Shown: positions 1-6,419 of the stretch, piece after piece
How the letters are laid out: each line of letters starts with the position of its first letter
Position numbering within the stretch: the first letter of the stretch is position 1
Origin: Acidimicrobiia bacterium
GTDB lineage: Bacteria > Actinomycetota > Acidimicrobiia > Spongiisociales > ZC4RG35
DNA length: 6,419 nucleotides
Direction of reading: 5' to 3'
Assembly (NCBI GenBank): GCA_030623125.1
Contig: JAUXMQ010000071.1
Span: 1 to 6,419, forward strand
Notes under the pieces: generated by a model
Told to the model about the DNA's origin: nothing
What the model saw: the letters and a program-made list of their open reading frames with translations, nothing else
The model's database searches: none
Made by a program: the position numbers and the translations under genes

Positions 1-277
1 ACCGATCACGGGTCATGGCTACAGCTTCGGTGGCCCGGGAGTTCATCAAGGTGACCTGAGCCTGAGGGTCGGCAGCACCGTTCTCCATGTGCGCATTTCT
101 CCTTAACTTCCAGTTGTCACCGACGAGCCCTTCGTCAAGATCCAGCTGACCGCTTTGGACTAGCTCACGCTCACCGTCGTCAGGGCGGCGAACGATCATC
201 TCAAGTCGTCCGGTGCCGGTTGGTGCGCCGAGAATCTGGTCGAGGAGGGTCTCGAGTTCGGCAAGGTTGCGATGCAT
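1..277 (-). CDS. MOSC-domain protein, N-terminal part (cut by left window edge)
   Basis: This is an open frame of 92 codons from an ATG at 277 down to the window edge, with no stop. The start resembles small actinobacterial MOSC proteins: an initial helix (HRNLAELETLLDQIL, residues 2-16), then LEMIVRRP (25-32), then LDLDEGLVGD (45-54) followed by a Trp at 56. The EGLVGD segment matches the early conserved part of MOSC (molybdenum-cofactor sulfurase C-terminal) domains. The conserved Cys of the family would lie beyond the edge, so it cannot be checked. MOSC proteins are predicted to carry or transfer sulfur to metal centres, and some, such as YiiM, bind molybdenum cofactor; the substrate here is unknown. 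A GAGGA motif (284-280) lies two bases before the ATG, a rather short spacing. The gene starts 42 nt after the broken DUF222-HNH gene on the same strand. The family call rests on remembered motifs, not a search. Confidence 0.66.
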   Translation of the reverse strand, partial: MHRNLAELETLLDQILGAPTGTGRLEMIVRRPDDGERELVQSGQLDLDEGLVGDNWKLRRNAHMENGAADPQAQVTLMNSRATEAVAMTRDR

Positions 278-279
278 CG

Positions 280-284
280 TCCTC
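280..284 (-). promoter_or_regulatory. Possible ribosome binding site of the MOSC gene
   Basis: GAGGA on the minus strand lies two bases before the ATG at 277. The sequence is a good anti-Shine-Dalgarno match, but the spacing is shorter than the usual five to nine bases. It supports this ATG, which also fits the expected N-terminus of the family. Confidence 0.4.
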
Positions 285-307
285 AGTATGGCCGGTCGGT
301 CGAGGCG

Positions 308-320
308 GGGCCTTCGGCCC
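308..320. repeat. Short perfect GC hairpin at the end of the HNH gene
   Basis: GGGCC (308-312) and GGCCC (316-320) form a perfect five-base-pair stem around a three-base loop. The pair touches the TAG stop of the DUF222-HNH gene (322-320) and lies before the MOSC start. No T-tract follows on the minus strand, so it does not look like a standard intrinsic terminator. It may be chance in GC-rich DNA. Confidence 0.3.
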
Positions 321-1480
321 TATGTAGGTCGTCGGCGTCCAGCGGATACGGGTGGTTCTCGGTGGTCGAGGTCTTGAGCTTGTTGTTTGTGGATGAGGGT
401 GTGGTGGTAGCGGCAGAGGAGACAGAGGTTGTCGAGCACGGTTTCGCCTCCGTCTGCCCAGAAGACAATGTGGTGGACGTCGCACCAACGAGCCGACCGG
501 CCACAGCCGGGAGCGGTGCAGTGACGGTCTCTGGCGATGACGGCTCGACGTAGTCCGGCGGGTATCACCCTGGTTTTGCGTCCGACGTCGAGGATCTCTG
601 ATTTGGGACCGAGAACGATTCTGCTCACTGAGGCGTCGCAGGCGAGTTAGCGGATGGTGTCGACGCTGAGAACCCGTCCGTCCTCGGTTTCGTGGAGTCC
701 ACCGGCCAGGCCTTTTAGGGCGTTGAGGTCGACGTGAATGTTGGCATGTGGTTTCTCCCCACCCACCTCAGGAGTTTCGGTCCCTTCCAGAAAGCTTCGT
801 GACAGGTCTTCTAAGGCGTCGGCCCGTCTTTGAGAGGCAGTCCGGGTGTCGTCTTCTCCTGGTGGTGGTGTCAGGGCGTCGATGGCGGTGATCAACGTCT
901 CGCCGGCGGCGGTGGGGAGACTGAACTCCCCGTCGATCATCCCGTTGGGTTTCCGTGAGAAGTCGAACCGGCGACGTTGCAACTGGAATTCTTCTCCGAT
1001 GACCACTCCGGGTTTGTCGACCGAGTGCCGCCAATAGTCGAGGATCTGACGAGTCTCCTCGGGAGTGTCACCAACAATCTCCAAAAGAACAGTCTCAGCG
1101 TCGGGATACCTATCAGGCAGTTGCTCGGACGCCCGGAACAGAAGTTGCGCCTGTTCGGTAGAAATCTCACGGTGTTTCCACGACAGAAACGTCGACCGGA
1201 AACGACGGGCAGCCCGAGCAACCGAAACCAACTGTTTGGCTCTGGCGCCGGTCATCCGACACTTGTCCTTCAGAAAGGCAATGGCGGACGGGTAGCCAAC
1301 AACGTTGTGGCCTTCCCGGTCGTCGAAGTTGGCGATCCGTCTGCATCGTTCTGCTTCGAGCTGTTGGACATAGCCTTCCAACCGGACCAGGCTCTCCCCA
1401 ACCGACTCGACCGGCAGCTCATCGAGATCCTCGGCTTCGAGGTATCGGATTGCCAGTCCAAAAGCATCTCCCTTTCCCAT
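320..1480 (-). pseudogene. DUF222/13E12-type HNH endonuclease-like gene interrupted by an in-frame stop
   Basis: Read through, the frame encodes 385 residues plus one internal stop at codon 278. The part before the stop carries the DUF222 region: an N-terminal helix with LEAERCRRIANFD, then helical segments such as MTGARAKQLVSVARAARRF and REISTEQAQLLF. The part after the stop is an apparently complete HNH domain: Cys pair CTAPGC (about 321-326), DVHHIVFWADGG with His336-His337, DNL with Asn351, and CRYHH (356-360). All HNH landmarks are present and the frame is kept, so one base change explains the split. Proteins of this family are abundant and multicopy in actinobacteria and often degenerate; their cellular role is poorly known. 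I chose the ATG at 1480 because family similarity begins just after it; a TTG at 1573 would add 31 unrelated Cys-containing residues and overlap the JAMM gene. No clear ribosome binding site precedes 1480. If the stop is a sequencing error, the gene is intact. Confidence 0.85.
647..649 (-). other. In-frame TAA that splits the DUF222-HNH gene
   Basis: The minus strand reads CGC TAA CTC GCC TGC GAC, that is IR-stop-LACDAS. In this family a run like TxRxLACDA continues from the DUF222 part into the HNH part, so a residue is expected where the stop lies. A CAA (Gln) to TAA change needs one C-to-T transition, though the original codon is not known. The HNH part resumes in the same frame, with no insertion or deletion. 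A GTG at 628 could in principle restart translation of the HNH part, but I see no good ribosome binding site before it. Confidence 0.85.
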
Positions 1481-1527
1481 ACCCGCACATGTACAACCCG
1501 GGTGGGACAAGAAACAGCGAAATCGGA

Positions 1528-1926
1528 CTAGATCAAAGAAATTTCCTCGATTTCCTTCTGCCGAATTCTCCAAGCCCGAATCTCCGGTTCTTGTCGCAGC
1601 CCCACAACCAGATAGACCCAGCCAGGATCGAGGGCAGCAGCTACATCAACCATGGATGGCTTGGCCGAACTCTGCGGATGGGAGTGGAACACCCCTGACA
1701 ACTCCCAGCCCTTCGACTCAGCATCCCTCAAGGCTGCGAAGTGATCTTGGGGAGGCACCGTGTACCCGGTCGGCGACTCGTCCTGATTGCCAGTGGTGTA
1801 GACAGCGACCACATGTCCGTATTCGTCGGACGCGATCAGCCCACAACCCTCGTTGGGAAGGGCAAGAACACAGTGATCGATGATCAACCGCCGCAGCGGC
1901 TCAGACAGGTGGAGTGTCTCGCTCAA
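1528..1926 (-). CDS. JAMM/MPN+ metallopeptidase, Mec-like (Mov34/JAB1 family)
   Basis: This complete 132-residue protein is about the size of a stand-alone bacterial JAMM domain. It carries the full zinc-site signature: Glu26 in NEGCGL, His81 and His83 in FHSHP, then Ser91 and Asp94 in the exact HxH-x7-S-x2-D spacing. It should therefore be an active zinc peptidase rather than an inactive MPN- form. No signal peptide or membrane segment is visible, so it is likely cytoplasmic. The best-known relative is mycobacterial Mec, which releases cysteine from the carrier CysO; other bacterial JAMM proteins trim ThiS/MoaD-like carriers. It begins at a TTG inside the end of the upstream rhodanese-ThiF gene, with a modest AGG five bases before it; no earlier in-frame start is available. 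The shared mRNA and E1 neighbour point to sulfur-carrier processing. The exact substrate is unknown and no carrier gene is in the window. Confidence 0.9.
   Translation of the reverse strand: MSETLHLSEPLRRLIIDHCVLALPNEGCGLIASDEYGHVVAVYTTGNQDESPTGYTVPPQDHFAALRDAESKGWELSGVFHSHPQSSAKPSMVDVAAALDPGWVYLVVGLRQEPEIRAWRIRQKEIEEISLI
1901..1926 (-). other. 26-nt gene overlap (rhodanese-ThiF end / JAMM start)
   Basis: The JAMM TTG start at 1926 lies in the +1 frame inside the last codons of the rhodanese-ThiF gene, which ends with TGA at 1903-1901. An AGG (1934-1932) gives a weak ribosome binding site. This arrangement suggests coupled translation of the two proteins. Confidence 0.7.
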
Positions 1927-3082
1927 TATTGCCTGCAGGGCTGCAGAGTTCGTCGTAGTCGACCAGCACGGGTGGGCGATCGGGATCGGAGCAGGCCGGG
2001 CAACCCGGGTCCCGTTTGACGGAAACGGTCATGAAGTCTTGCTCCAGGGCGTCGTAGACGAGGAGACGACCGGAAAGGGTGTCGCCGATCCCGAGCAGCA
2101 CCTTGATTGTCTCCATGGCCTGGATCGAGCCGATGACACCGGGCAACACTCCGAGGACACCGGCTTCGACGCAAGATGGGGCGAGTTCAGGAGGGGGCGG
2201 CTCGGGATGGAGACACCGATAACACGGGCCCACGTATGGCGTGAAGACGGCCGCCTGGCCTTCGAATCGGAAGATCGAGCCGTGGACGACGGGGACACGC
2301 AGATGAAGCGAGGCGTCGTTGACCAGGTATCGGGTCGGGAAGTTGTCACCCCCGTCGACCACCACGTCGTAGTTGGCCATGATCGTCAGGGCGTTTGCAG
2401 CGTTGAGACGCTCCCGATGGATCTCGACCTTGACGTCGGGGTTGAGGGCGAGCAGGGTCTCACGAGCCGACTCCACCTTCGGCATGCCGACCCGGTCGAT
2501 GTTGTGGAGCACCTGACGCTGCAGGTTGGAGGGGTCGACGACGTCGTCATCGACGATGCCGATGGTGCCTACCCCTGCCGCTGCCAGATAGAGAGCAGCC
2601 GGGGAGCCCAATCCTCCCGCACCCACCAGCATGACCCGGGCGTCGAGCAGATCGAGCTGGCCGGTCTCGCCGATCTCGGGCAGTCGGACATGACGGGCAT
2701 ACCTGATTCGCTGATCGGCGGTGAGACCGGTCGGATCCCCCCACGGCAGACCCTCGGTCTTCCATCGGTCAAACCCGCCAGCCATGGAGACGACGCGCTC
2801 GTAACCCATCTGCCTCAAAGCCACAGCAGCCAACGCCGATCGCGCCCCGGCCGAGCAGTAGAGAACCAGCTCGGCGTCTTTGTCGGTGACCACCGTCGCG
2901 ATGTCGCGTTCCAGGATGCCCCGAGCGAGGAACCGGGCGTCGGGAAGTGCTCCCTGCTGGTACTCTTCGGTTTCGCGCACGTCTATGAGAATTATCGTGT
3001 CGAGACGTTTCAAGACCTGAGCAGGGGTCATCTCCTCGATCTCGGCGCGGGCCGCCTCGACTATTTCGTGGTATGTAGCCAT
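1901..3082 (-). CDS. Rhodanese-ThiF/MoeB fusion: sulfur-carrier adenylyltransferase/sulfurtransferase
   Basis: This 393-residue protein should activate the C-terminus of a ubiquitin-like sulfur carrier and supply it with sulfur. Residues about 5-112 form a rhodanese domain with LIDVRE (32-37) and the active-site loop CSAGARS with Cys76. Residues about 120-365 form a ThiF/MoeB E1-like domain: ATP-binding GAGGLGS (154-160), DDD (178-180), SNLQRQ with Arg189, Lys202, DGGDNF with Asp246, the zinc pairs CYRC (287/290) and CPAC (361/364), and SCVEAGVLG with Cys304, which matches the reactive Cys of ThiF. Actinobacterial MoeZ has the reverse order, ThiF first and rhodanese last; rhodanese-first proteins are known elsewhere, for example in xanthomonads as I recall. 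The C-terminal VDYDELC resembles the MoeZ linker that normally leads into rhodanese. I chose the ATG at 3082, which shares its A with the aceE TGA; a longer frame to 3304 is low-complexity Arg-rich sequence overlapping aceE. Whether the carrier is MoaD, ThiS or CysO cannot be told. Confidence 0.93.
   Translation of the reverse strand: MATYHEIVEAARAEIEEMTPAQVLKRLDTIILIDVRETEEYQQGALPDARFLARGILERDIATVVTDKDAELVLYCSAGARSALAAVALRQMGYERVVSMAGGFDRWKTEGLPWGDPTGLTADQRIRYARHVRLPEIGETGQLDLLDARVMLVGAGGLGSPAALYLAAAGVGTIGIVDDDVVDPSNLQRQVLHNIDRVGMPKVESARETLLALNPDVKVEIHRERLNAANALTIMANYDVVVDGGDNFPTRYLVNDASLHLRVPVVHGSIFRFEGQAAVFTPYVGPCYRCLHPEPPPPELAPSCVEAGVLGVLPGVIGSIQAMETIKVLLGIGDTLSGRLLVYDALEQDFMTVSVKRDPGCPACSDPDRPPVLVDYDELCSPAGNIERDTPPV
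1932..1934 (-). promoter_or_regulatory. Weak ribosome binding site before the JAMM TTG start
   Basis: AGG on the minus strand, within CAGG, lies five bases before the TTG at 1926. It is weak but well spaced, and TTG is the earliest start the frame allows, so it helps decide the start. The next usable start, a TTG at codon 14, would remove the first helix of the domain. Confidence 0.35.
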
Positions 3083-3084
3083 CA
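3080..3084 (-). other. TGATG stop-start junction between aceE and the rhodanese-ThiF gene
   Basis: The aceE stop TGA (3084-3082) and the next ATG (3082-3080) share one base. No Shine-Dalgarno motif is visible in the preceding bases, so the second gene is probably translated by ribosomes that have just finished aceE. This ties the output of the sulfur-transfer protein to that of the dehydrogenase. Confidence 0.75.
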
Positions 3085-5805
3085 GTGAGCCCGGGCTGGG
3101 TCGACCGCTTCGGGGTCGATGTGGTAACGATCGAAGGCATCGCGGACCGTGGAGACCGGGACACGGCCTTGTCTCGCCAGTGCGGAGAGGGCACCTGCCA
3201 CGATGTGCCCGGCGTTGATCTCGAAGAACCGACGCAGTGCGTGCCGGGAATCGGAGCGGCCGTAGCCGTCTGTCCCGAGTATGGAGAAGTCGTCCGGTAC
3301 CCATCGGGCAATCTGATCCGGGACGAGTGTCATGAAGTCGCTAACGGCAAGGGTGGGTCCGCCGGTGTGAGAAAGGAGACGTGTCGCCAGAGGCACCTGT
3401 GGCTCGTCGCCCGGGTGAAGCCGGTTCCAACGCTCCACGGCCAGAGCCTCCTCTCGAAGCTTCTTGTATGAGGTTGCCGACCAGAGCTCCGCACCGATGC
3501 CGTAGTGCTCGGCCAGGTCGGCCGCAGCTTCTCTTGCTGCCAGATTAGCTGTGCCCGAGAACAGGATCTTCAGATCGGCCCCAAATTCGTCCGGCGCAGG
3601 CGCCCACCGGTAGAGCCCGTCGATGATGCCTCGATCCACTCCTTCGGGCTTCTCAGGCTGTGCGTAGATCTCGTTGTAGAGGGTGAGGTAGTAGAAGACG
3701 TCTTCCGGATCGGCGCCGTACATTCGCTCCAGGCCGTGTTCGACGATGGTCCCCACCTCATAAGCAAATGCCGGGTCGTAGGCCTGACAGACAGGGACGG
3801 TGGAGGCCAGGATCAGGCTGTGCCCATCCTGATGTTGCAGTCCCTCACCTTGGAGGGTGGTGCGTCCCGCGGTCGCGCCCAGAAGAAAACCCCGAGCCCG
3901 AGCGTCGCTGGCGCTCCAGATCAGGTCGCCGACCCGCTGGAATCCGAACATCGAGTAGAAGATGAAGAACGGGACCATGGGGACGCCCCTGGTGGCATAC
4001 GAAGTGGCAGCGGCGGTCCACGATGCCAGTGATCCGGACTCGGTGATGCCTTCTTCGAGGATCTGGCCGTCCTGGGCTTCGCTGTAGGAGAGAAGCATGG
4101 CCGCGTCCACGGGCTCGTAAAGCTGACCTTTGGAGGCGTAGATCTTCATCTCGCGAAAAAGAGAGTCCATTCCGAAAGTCCTGGCCTCATCGGGGACGAT
4201 GGGGACGACGTGCCGCCCGAGTTCCTCCGAGCGGGACAGGTTGCGCAAGAGACGGGTGAAGGCGGAGGTGGTCGACGCCTCGACCTTGCCCGAGCCGGCG
4301 TAGACATCTTCATATATCTCGGATCCAGGGAGAGTCAGAGAGTTGTCCTGGCCGGCGACACGCTGCGGCAGGGGCCCGCCGAGTTCCTCGCGGCGCGCGT
4401 GCAGATACTCATGCTCGGGTGTCCCCGGACCCGGCCGAAAATAGGGCGGCACATTGTCTCCATCGAGGGTGTCGATCGGAATCTCTTCTTCGAGGTGAAG
4501 GGTCGTCCGCAGCTCCAATAGCTGTTTGTTGGTCAGCTCCTTGATGGAGTGGGTCGCGTTGCGGCCCTCGACATCGGGACCGAGAGTCCAGCCCTTGATT
4601 GTTTTGGCGAGGATGACGGTCGGTTTGCCGTTGTTGAGCTCGGTGGCCACCTTGTAGGCGCCATAGACCTTGCGAAAGTCGAGTCCGCCCCGACGCAGAT
4701 CCCAGATCTCATCATCCGTCAAGTCGCTGACCAGGTCCTTGGTGCGGGGGTCCTTGCCGAAGAAGTGCTCGCGGACATATCCGCCATCCTCGACCTTGTA
4801 TCTCTGGTACTCGCCGTCGACTGTGGAGCCCATGACGTCTACCAGAGCGCCCTCGGTGTCCTGGGCAAGCAGCGGGTCCCACCCGGTTCCCCAGATGACC
4901 TTGATGACATTCCAGCCGGCGCCGCGGAAACCGGCCTCCAACTCGGTGATGATGTGCCCGTTTCCCCGGACGGGGCCGTCGAGTCGCTGAAGGTTGCAAT
5001 TGACGACCCAGGTGAGATTGTCGAGACCCTCTCGAGTGGCCAGCGAGATGGCTCCGAGCGTCTCGGGCTCGTCAGTCTCTCCGTCCCCTATGAAACACCA
5101 GATCCGAGAGTCCGACGTGTCGTCCAGATCACGATTGTGCAGATACTTGTTGAAGCGGGCGTGATAGATGGAGTTGATCGGTCCGAGACCCATTGAGACT
5201 GTCGGGTACTCCCAGAACTCGGGCATCAGACGCGGGTGCGGATACGAGGAAAGCCCGTCGCCGTCGATCTCGAAGCGGAAGTTGTCGAGATGCTTCTCGT
5301 CAAACCGGCCCTCGAGGTATGCCCTCGCGTATATCCCCGGGGCGGCATGACCCTGTATGTAGACATGGTCACCACCGCCGGGGGCGTTCCTGCCACGAAA
5401 GAAGTGGTTGAAGCCGATCTCGTAGAGAGTGGCCGAGGAGGCGAAGGTCGACAGGTGACCGCCGATGCCTTTTTCCCTGTGGTTGGCCTTGACCACCATG
5501 ACAGCGGCGTTCCAGCGGATGAATCTTCGGATCCGGCGTTCCAGGTGCTCATCGCCGGGAAAGTCGGGTTGTTCCTCGGGTGGGATGGTGTTGATATACG
5601 GAGTGGTGACAGCTCCGGGGACCCCGAGACGCTTCTTGTGGGCTCGTTCCAGCAGCTTGGCCAGAAGAAATCGGGCACGAACCGGCCCGTGAGCCTCAAC
5701 TACCGCATCGAGTGACTCGATCCACTCTCGGGTTTCGATGGGGTCGGCATCCAGCAACTGGTGAACGTATTCGTCGCCAATGGTCTCGCCGAGTTCTCCT
5801 GCCAT
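3082..5805 (-). CDS. aceE: Pyruvate dehydrogenase E1 component, homodimeric type
   Basis: This 907-residue protein is the thiamine-diphosphate E1 of the pyruvate dehydrogenase complex (EC 1.2.4.1). It decarboxylates pyruvate and passes the acetyl group to the lipoyl domains of E2. The length fits the single-chain homodimeric family (roughly 890-930). Landmarks in order are GGHLSTFASSATLYE (115-129), the QGHAAPGIYAR segment with His153, the ThDP/Mg motif GDGETDEPE (240-248) ending in NCNLQ (269-273), the active-site loop GRNATHS with His419, the pyrimidine-domain stretch ITESGSLASW (587-596), and EGLQHQDGHS (654-663) with two conserved His. Nothing key is missing. The ATG at 5805 starts a typical N-terminus; the frame stays open 170 codons further, but that part overlaps the hydrolase gene and is not protein-like. 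No clear ribosome binding site precedes the ATG; it lies 14 nt after the hydrolase stop, which favours coupling. E2 and E3 genes are not in the window. Confidence 0.97.
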   Translation of the reverse strand: MAGELGETIGDEYVHQLLDADPIETREWIESLDAVVEAHGPVRARFLLAKLLERAHKKRLGVPGAVTTPYINTIPPEEQPDFPGDEHLERRIRRFIRWNAAVMVVKANHREKGIGGHLSTFASSATLYEIGFNHFFRGRNAPGGGDHVYIQGHAAPGIYARAYLEGRFDEKHLDNFRFEIDGDGLSSYPHPRLMPEFWEYPTVSMGLGPINSIYHARFNKYLHNRDLDDTSDSRIWCFIGDGETDEPETLGAISLATREGLDNLTWVVNCNLQRLDGPVRGNGHIITELEAGFRGAGWNVIKVIWGTGWDPLLAQDTEGALVDVMGSTVDGEYQRYKVEDGGYVREHFFGKDPRTKDLVSDLTDDEIWDLRRGGLDFRKVYGAYKVATELNNGKPTVILAKTIKGWTLGPDVEGRNATHSIKELTNKQLLELRTTLHLEEEIPIDTLDGDNVPPYFRPGPGTPEHEYLHARREELGGPLPQRVAGQDNSLTLPGSEIYEDVYAGSGKVEASTTSAFTRLLRNLSRSEELGRHVVPIVPDEARTFGMDSLFREMKIYASKGQLYEPVDAAMLLSYSEAQDGQILEEGITESGSLASWTAAATSYATRGVPMVPFFIFYSMFGFQRVGDLIWSASDARARGFLLGATAGRTTLQGEGLQHQDGHSLILASTVPVCQAYDPAFAYEVGTIVEHGLERMYGADPEDVFYYLTLYNEIYAQPEKPEGVDRGIIDGLYRWAPAPDEFGADLKILFSGTANLAAREAAADLAEHYGIGAELWSATSYKKLREEALAVERWNRLHPGDEPQVPLATRLLSHTGGPTLAVSDFMTLVPDQIARWVPDDFSILGTDGYGRSDSRHALRRFFEINAGHIVAGALSALARQGRVPVSTVRDAFDRYHIDPEAVDPARAH

Positions 5806-5819
5806 GACCGTCAGGTTAG

Positions 5820-6419
5820 TTAGGCCGTGATTTCGCGTTTCAGCGAGGCCTGAAGCCATGGGACGATCGTGTCCAGGAACCGGATCGGCGCATCGAGTTG
5901 GGGGACGTGGCCGGTGTCCTGCATCTGGACGAATTGCCAGTCCGGCCTCAGCGAGCAGAGCCACTCGACCGCGGTTGGAGACACGATGCGATCTTCGAGA
6001 CCGTGAACCACGAGAGTCGGCGTCTTGATGCCCCTGATCATGGATACGAACGAGGAGGGTTTGCGAAACATGCGTGCAATGGATCTTCCGGTGTCCGGTA
6101 TCGCCTCCTCGGCCCAGGGGATTTCCATCCTCACGGCTGCGAGCTTGACGAACTCCTCGACAAGCGGCATTGGCACCCGGCCAGGCTTGTGAGTGATCGT
6201 CTCCAGGCTCAGCTTCACGAACTCCTCGGGAGTGAGCCGCTGGAGAAATCGTCGCGACACCGCCCGGCCAACAACCGGTGTCGCCTGGAGAGCGAGACGT
6301 CGTGCTGTGGGCCAATGAATCCTCGGATCTGGCAACCGCGGGGGAGTTGCCGGTGCTACGAGTACGAGGGAGTCGACCGTCTGAGGCGCTCGGGAGGCAA
6401 CCATCTCGGAAAGCAGACC
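5820..6419 (-). CDS. Alpha/beta hydrolase fold protein, C-terminal part (cut by right window edge)
   Basis: About 199 residues are visible, ending in TAA at 5822-5820. The frame runs open to the edge, where GLLSEMVASRAP looks like the helix right after a nucleophile elbow (GxSxGG), so the Ser and the roughly 100 residues before it are outside. The visible part holds strand LVLVAPA, a helical cap region, strand TPTLVVHGLEDRIVSP with the likely catalytic Asp (codon 5993-5991), and DTGHVPQLDAP with the catalytic His (codon 5909-5907). These match the usual order Asp then His in the fold. The substrate cannot be read from this; esterase, thioesterase or C-C hydrolase roles are all possible. An internal ATG at 6404 is not the true start because the fold would lack its core. 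It is the first visible gene of the likely operon with aceE. Confidence 0.9.
   Translation of the reverse strand, partial: GLLSEMVASRAPQTVDSLVLVAPATPPRLPDPRIHWPTARRLALQATPVVGRAVSRRFLQRLTPEEFVKLSLETITHKPGRVPMPLVEEFVKLAAVRMEIPWAEEAIPDTGRSIARMFRKPSSFVSMIRGIKTPTLVVHGLEDRIVSPTAVEWLCSLRPDWQFVQMQDTGHVPQLDAPIRFLDTIVPWLQASLKREITA

Noticed and set aside
272..553. 93-aa open frame on the plus strand
   Set aside because: It lies opposite the HNH domain and crosses the gap to the MOSC start; no domain or ribosome binding site is seen.
320..628. The HNH half as an independent 102-aa gene starting with GTG
   Set aside because: It is in the same frame as the DUF222 half and continues its conserved motif across the TAA; no convincing ribosome binding site precedes the GTG.
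1481..1503. Inverted ACCCG/CGGGT and palindromic ACCCGGGT in the JAMM-HNH gap
   Set aside because: The stem is short with a 13-nt loop and no T-tract; too weak to call a terminator or operator.
1880..3088. 402-aa open frame on the plus strand
   Set aside because: It is the antisense of the rhodanese-ThiF gene; long open antisense frames are common in GC-rich coding DNA, and its sequence shows no domain.
3083..3304. N-terminal extension of the rhodanese-ThiF frame (74 more codons)
   Set aside because: It overlaps the conserved end of aceE, is Arg/Pro-rich, and precedes a good rhodanese N-terminus at the ATG at 3082.
4549..5196. 215-aa open frame on the plus strand
   Set aside because: Antisense shadow of aceE; the minus-strand frame holds the ThDP-binding motifs.
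5806..6315. N-terminal extension of the aceE frame (170 more codons, giving 1077 aa)
   Set aside because: It fully overlaps the well-supported alpha/beta hydrolase in another frame, has Arg/Ser/Gly-rich composition, and does not look like AceE.

Overview
This window reads as a GC-rich actinobacterial chromosome segment. The main clues are a homodimeric-type pyruvate dehydrogenase E1 (AceE) and a DUF222/13E12-type HNH protein, a family concentrated in Actinomycetota. No closer placement is possible from the sequence alone; an acidimicrobial or other deep actinobacterial lineage is only a guess. Every gene I can support lies on the minus strand, so transcription runs from high to low coordinates. 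I see no RNA genes, CRISPR arrays, insertion sequences or attachment sites.

In transcription order: (1) the C-terminal part of an alpha/beta hydrolase, cut by the right edge (5820-6419); (2) a complete aceE of 907 codons, starting 14 nt after the hydrolase stop (3082-5805); (3) a 393-aa protein with an N-terminal rhodanese domain and a C-terminal ThiF/MoeB-type E1-like domain, whose ATG shares one base with the aceE TGA (1901-3082); (4) a 132-aa JAMM/MPN+ metallopeptidase of the Mec type, starting at a TTG inside the end of the previous gene (1528-1926); (5) a DUF222-HNH gene split by one in-frame TAA (320-1480); (6) the first 92 codons of a probable MOSC-domain protein running off the left edge (1-277).

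Genes 1-4 are packed tightly enough to be one operon. The ThiF/rhodanese and JAMM pair is the toolkit for bacterial ubiquitin-like sulfur-carrier chemistry: adenylation of the carrier C-terminus, persulfide delivery, and release of the carrier or its adduct. No carrier (ThiS, MoaD or CysO-like) is encoded in the window, and the pair sits directly behind a central-metabolism E1 enzyme. That link, plus the swapped domain order of the ThiF protein, is the most interesting part. The MOSC protein is also of a sulfur/molybdenum-cofactor family, but a damaged HNH gene separates it from the rest, so a functional link is speculative.

There is no gene-free stretch over 300 bases; the longest gap between genes is about 47 nt (1481-1527).
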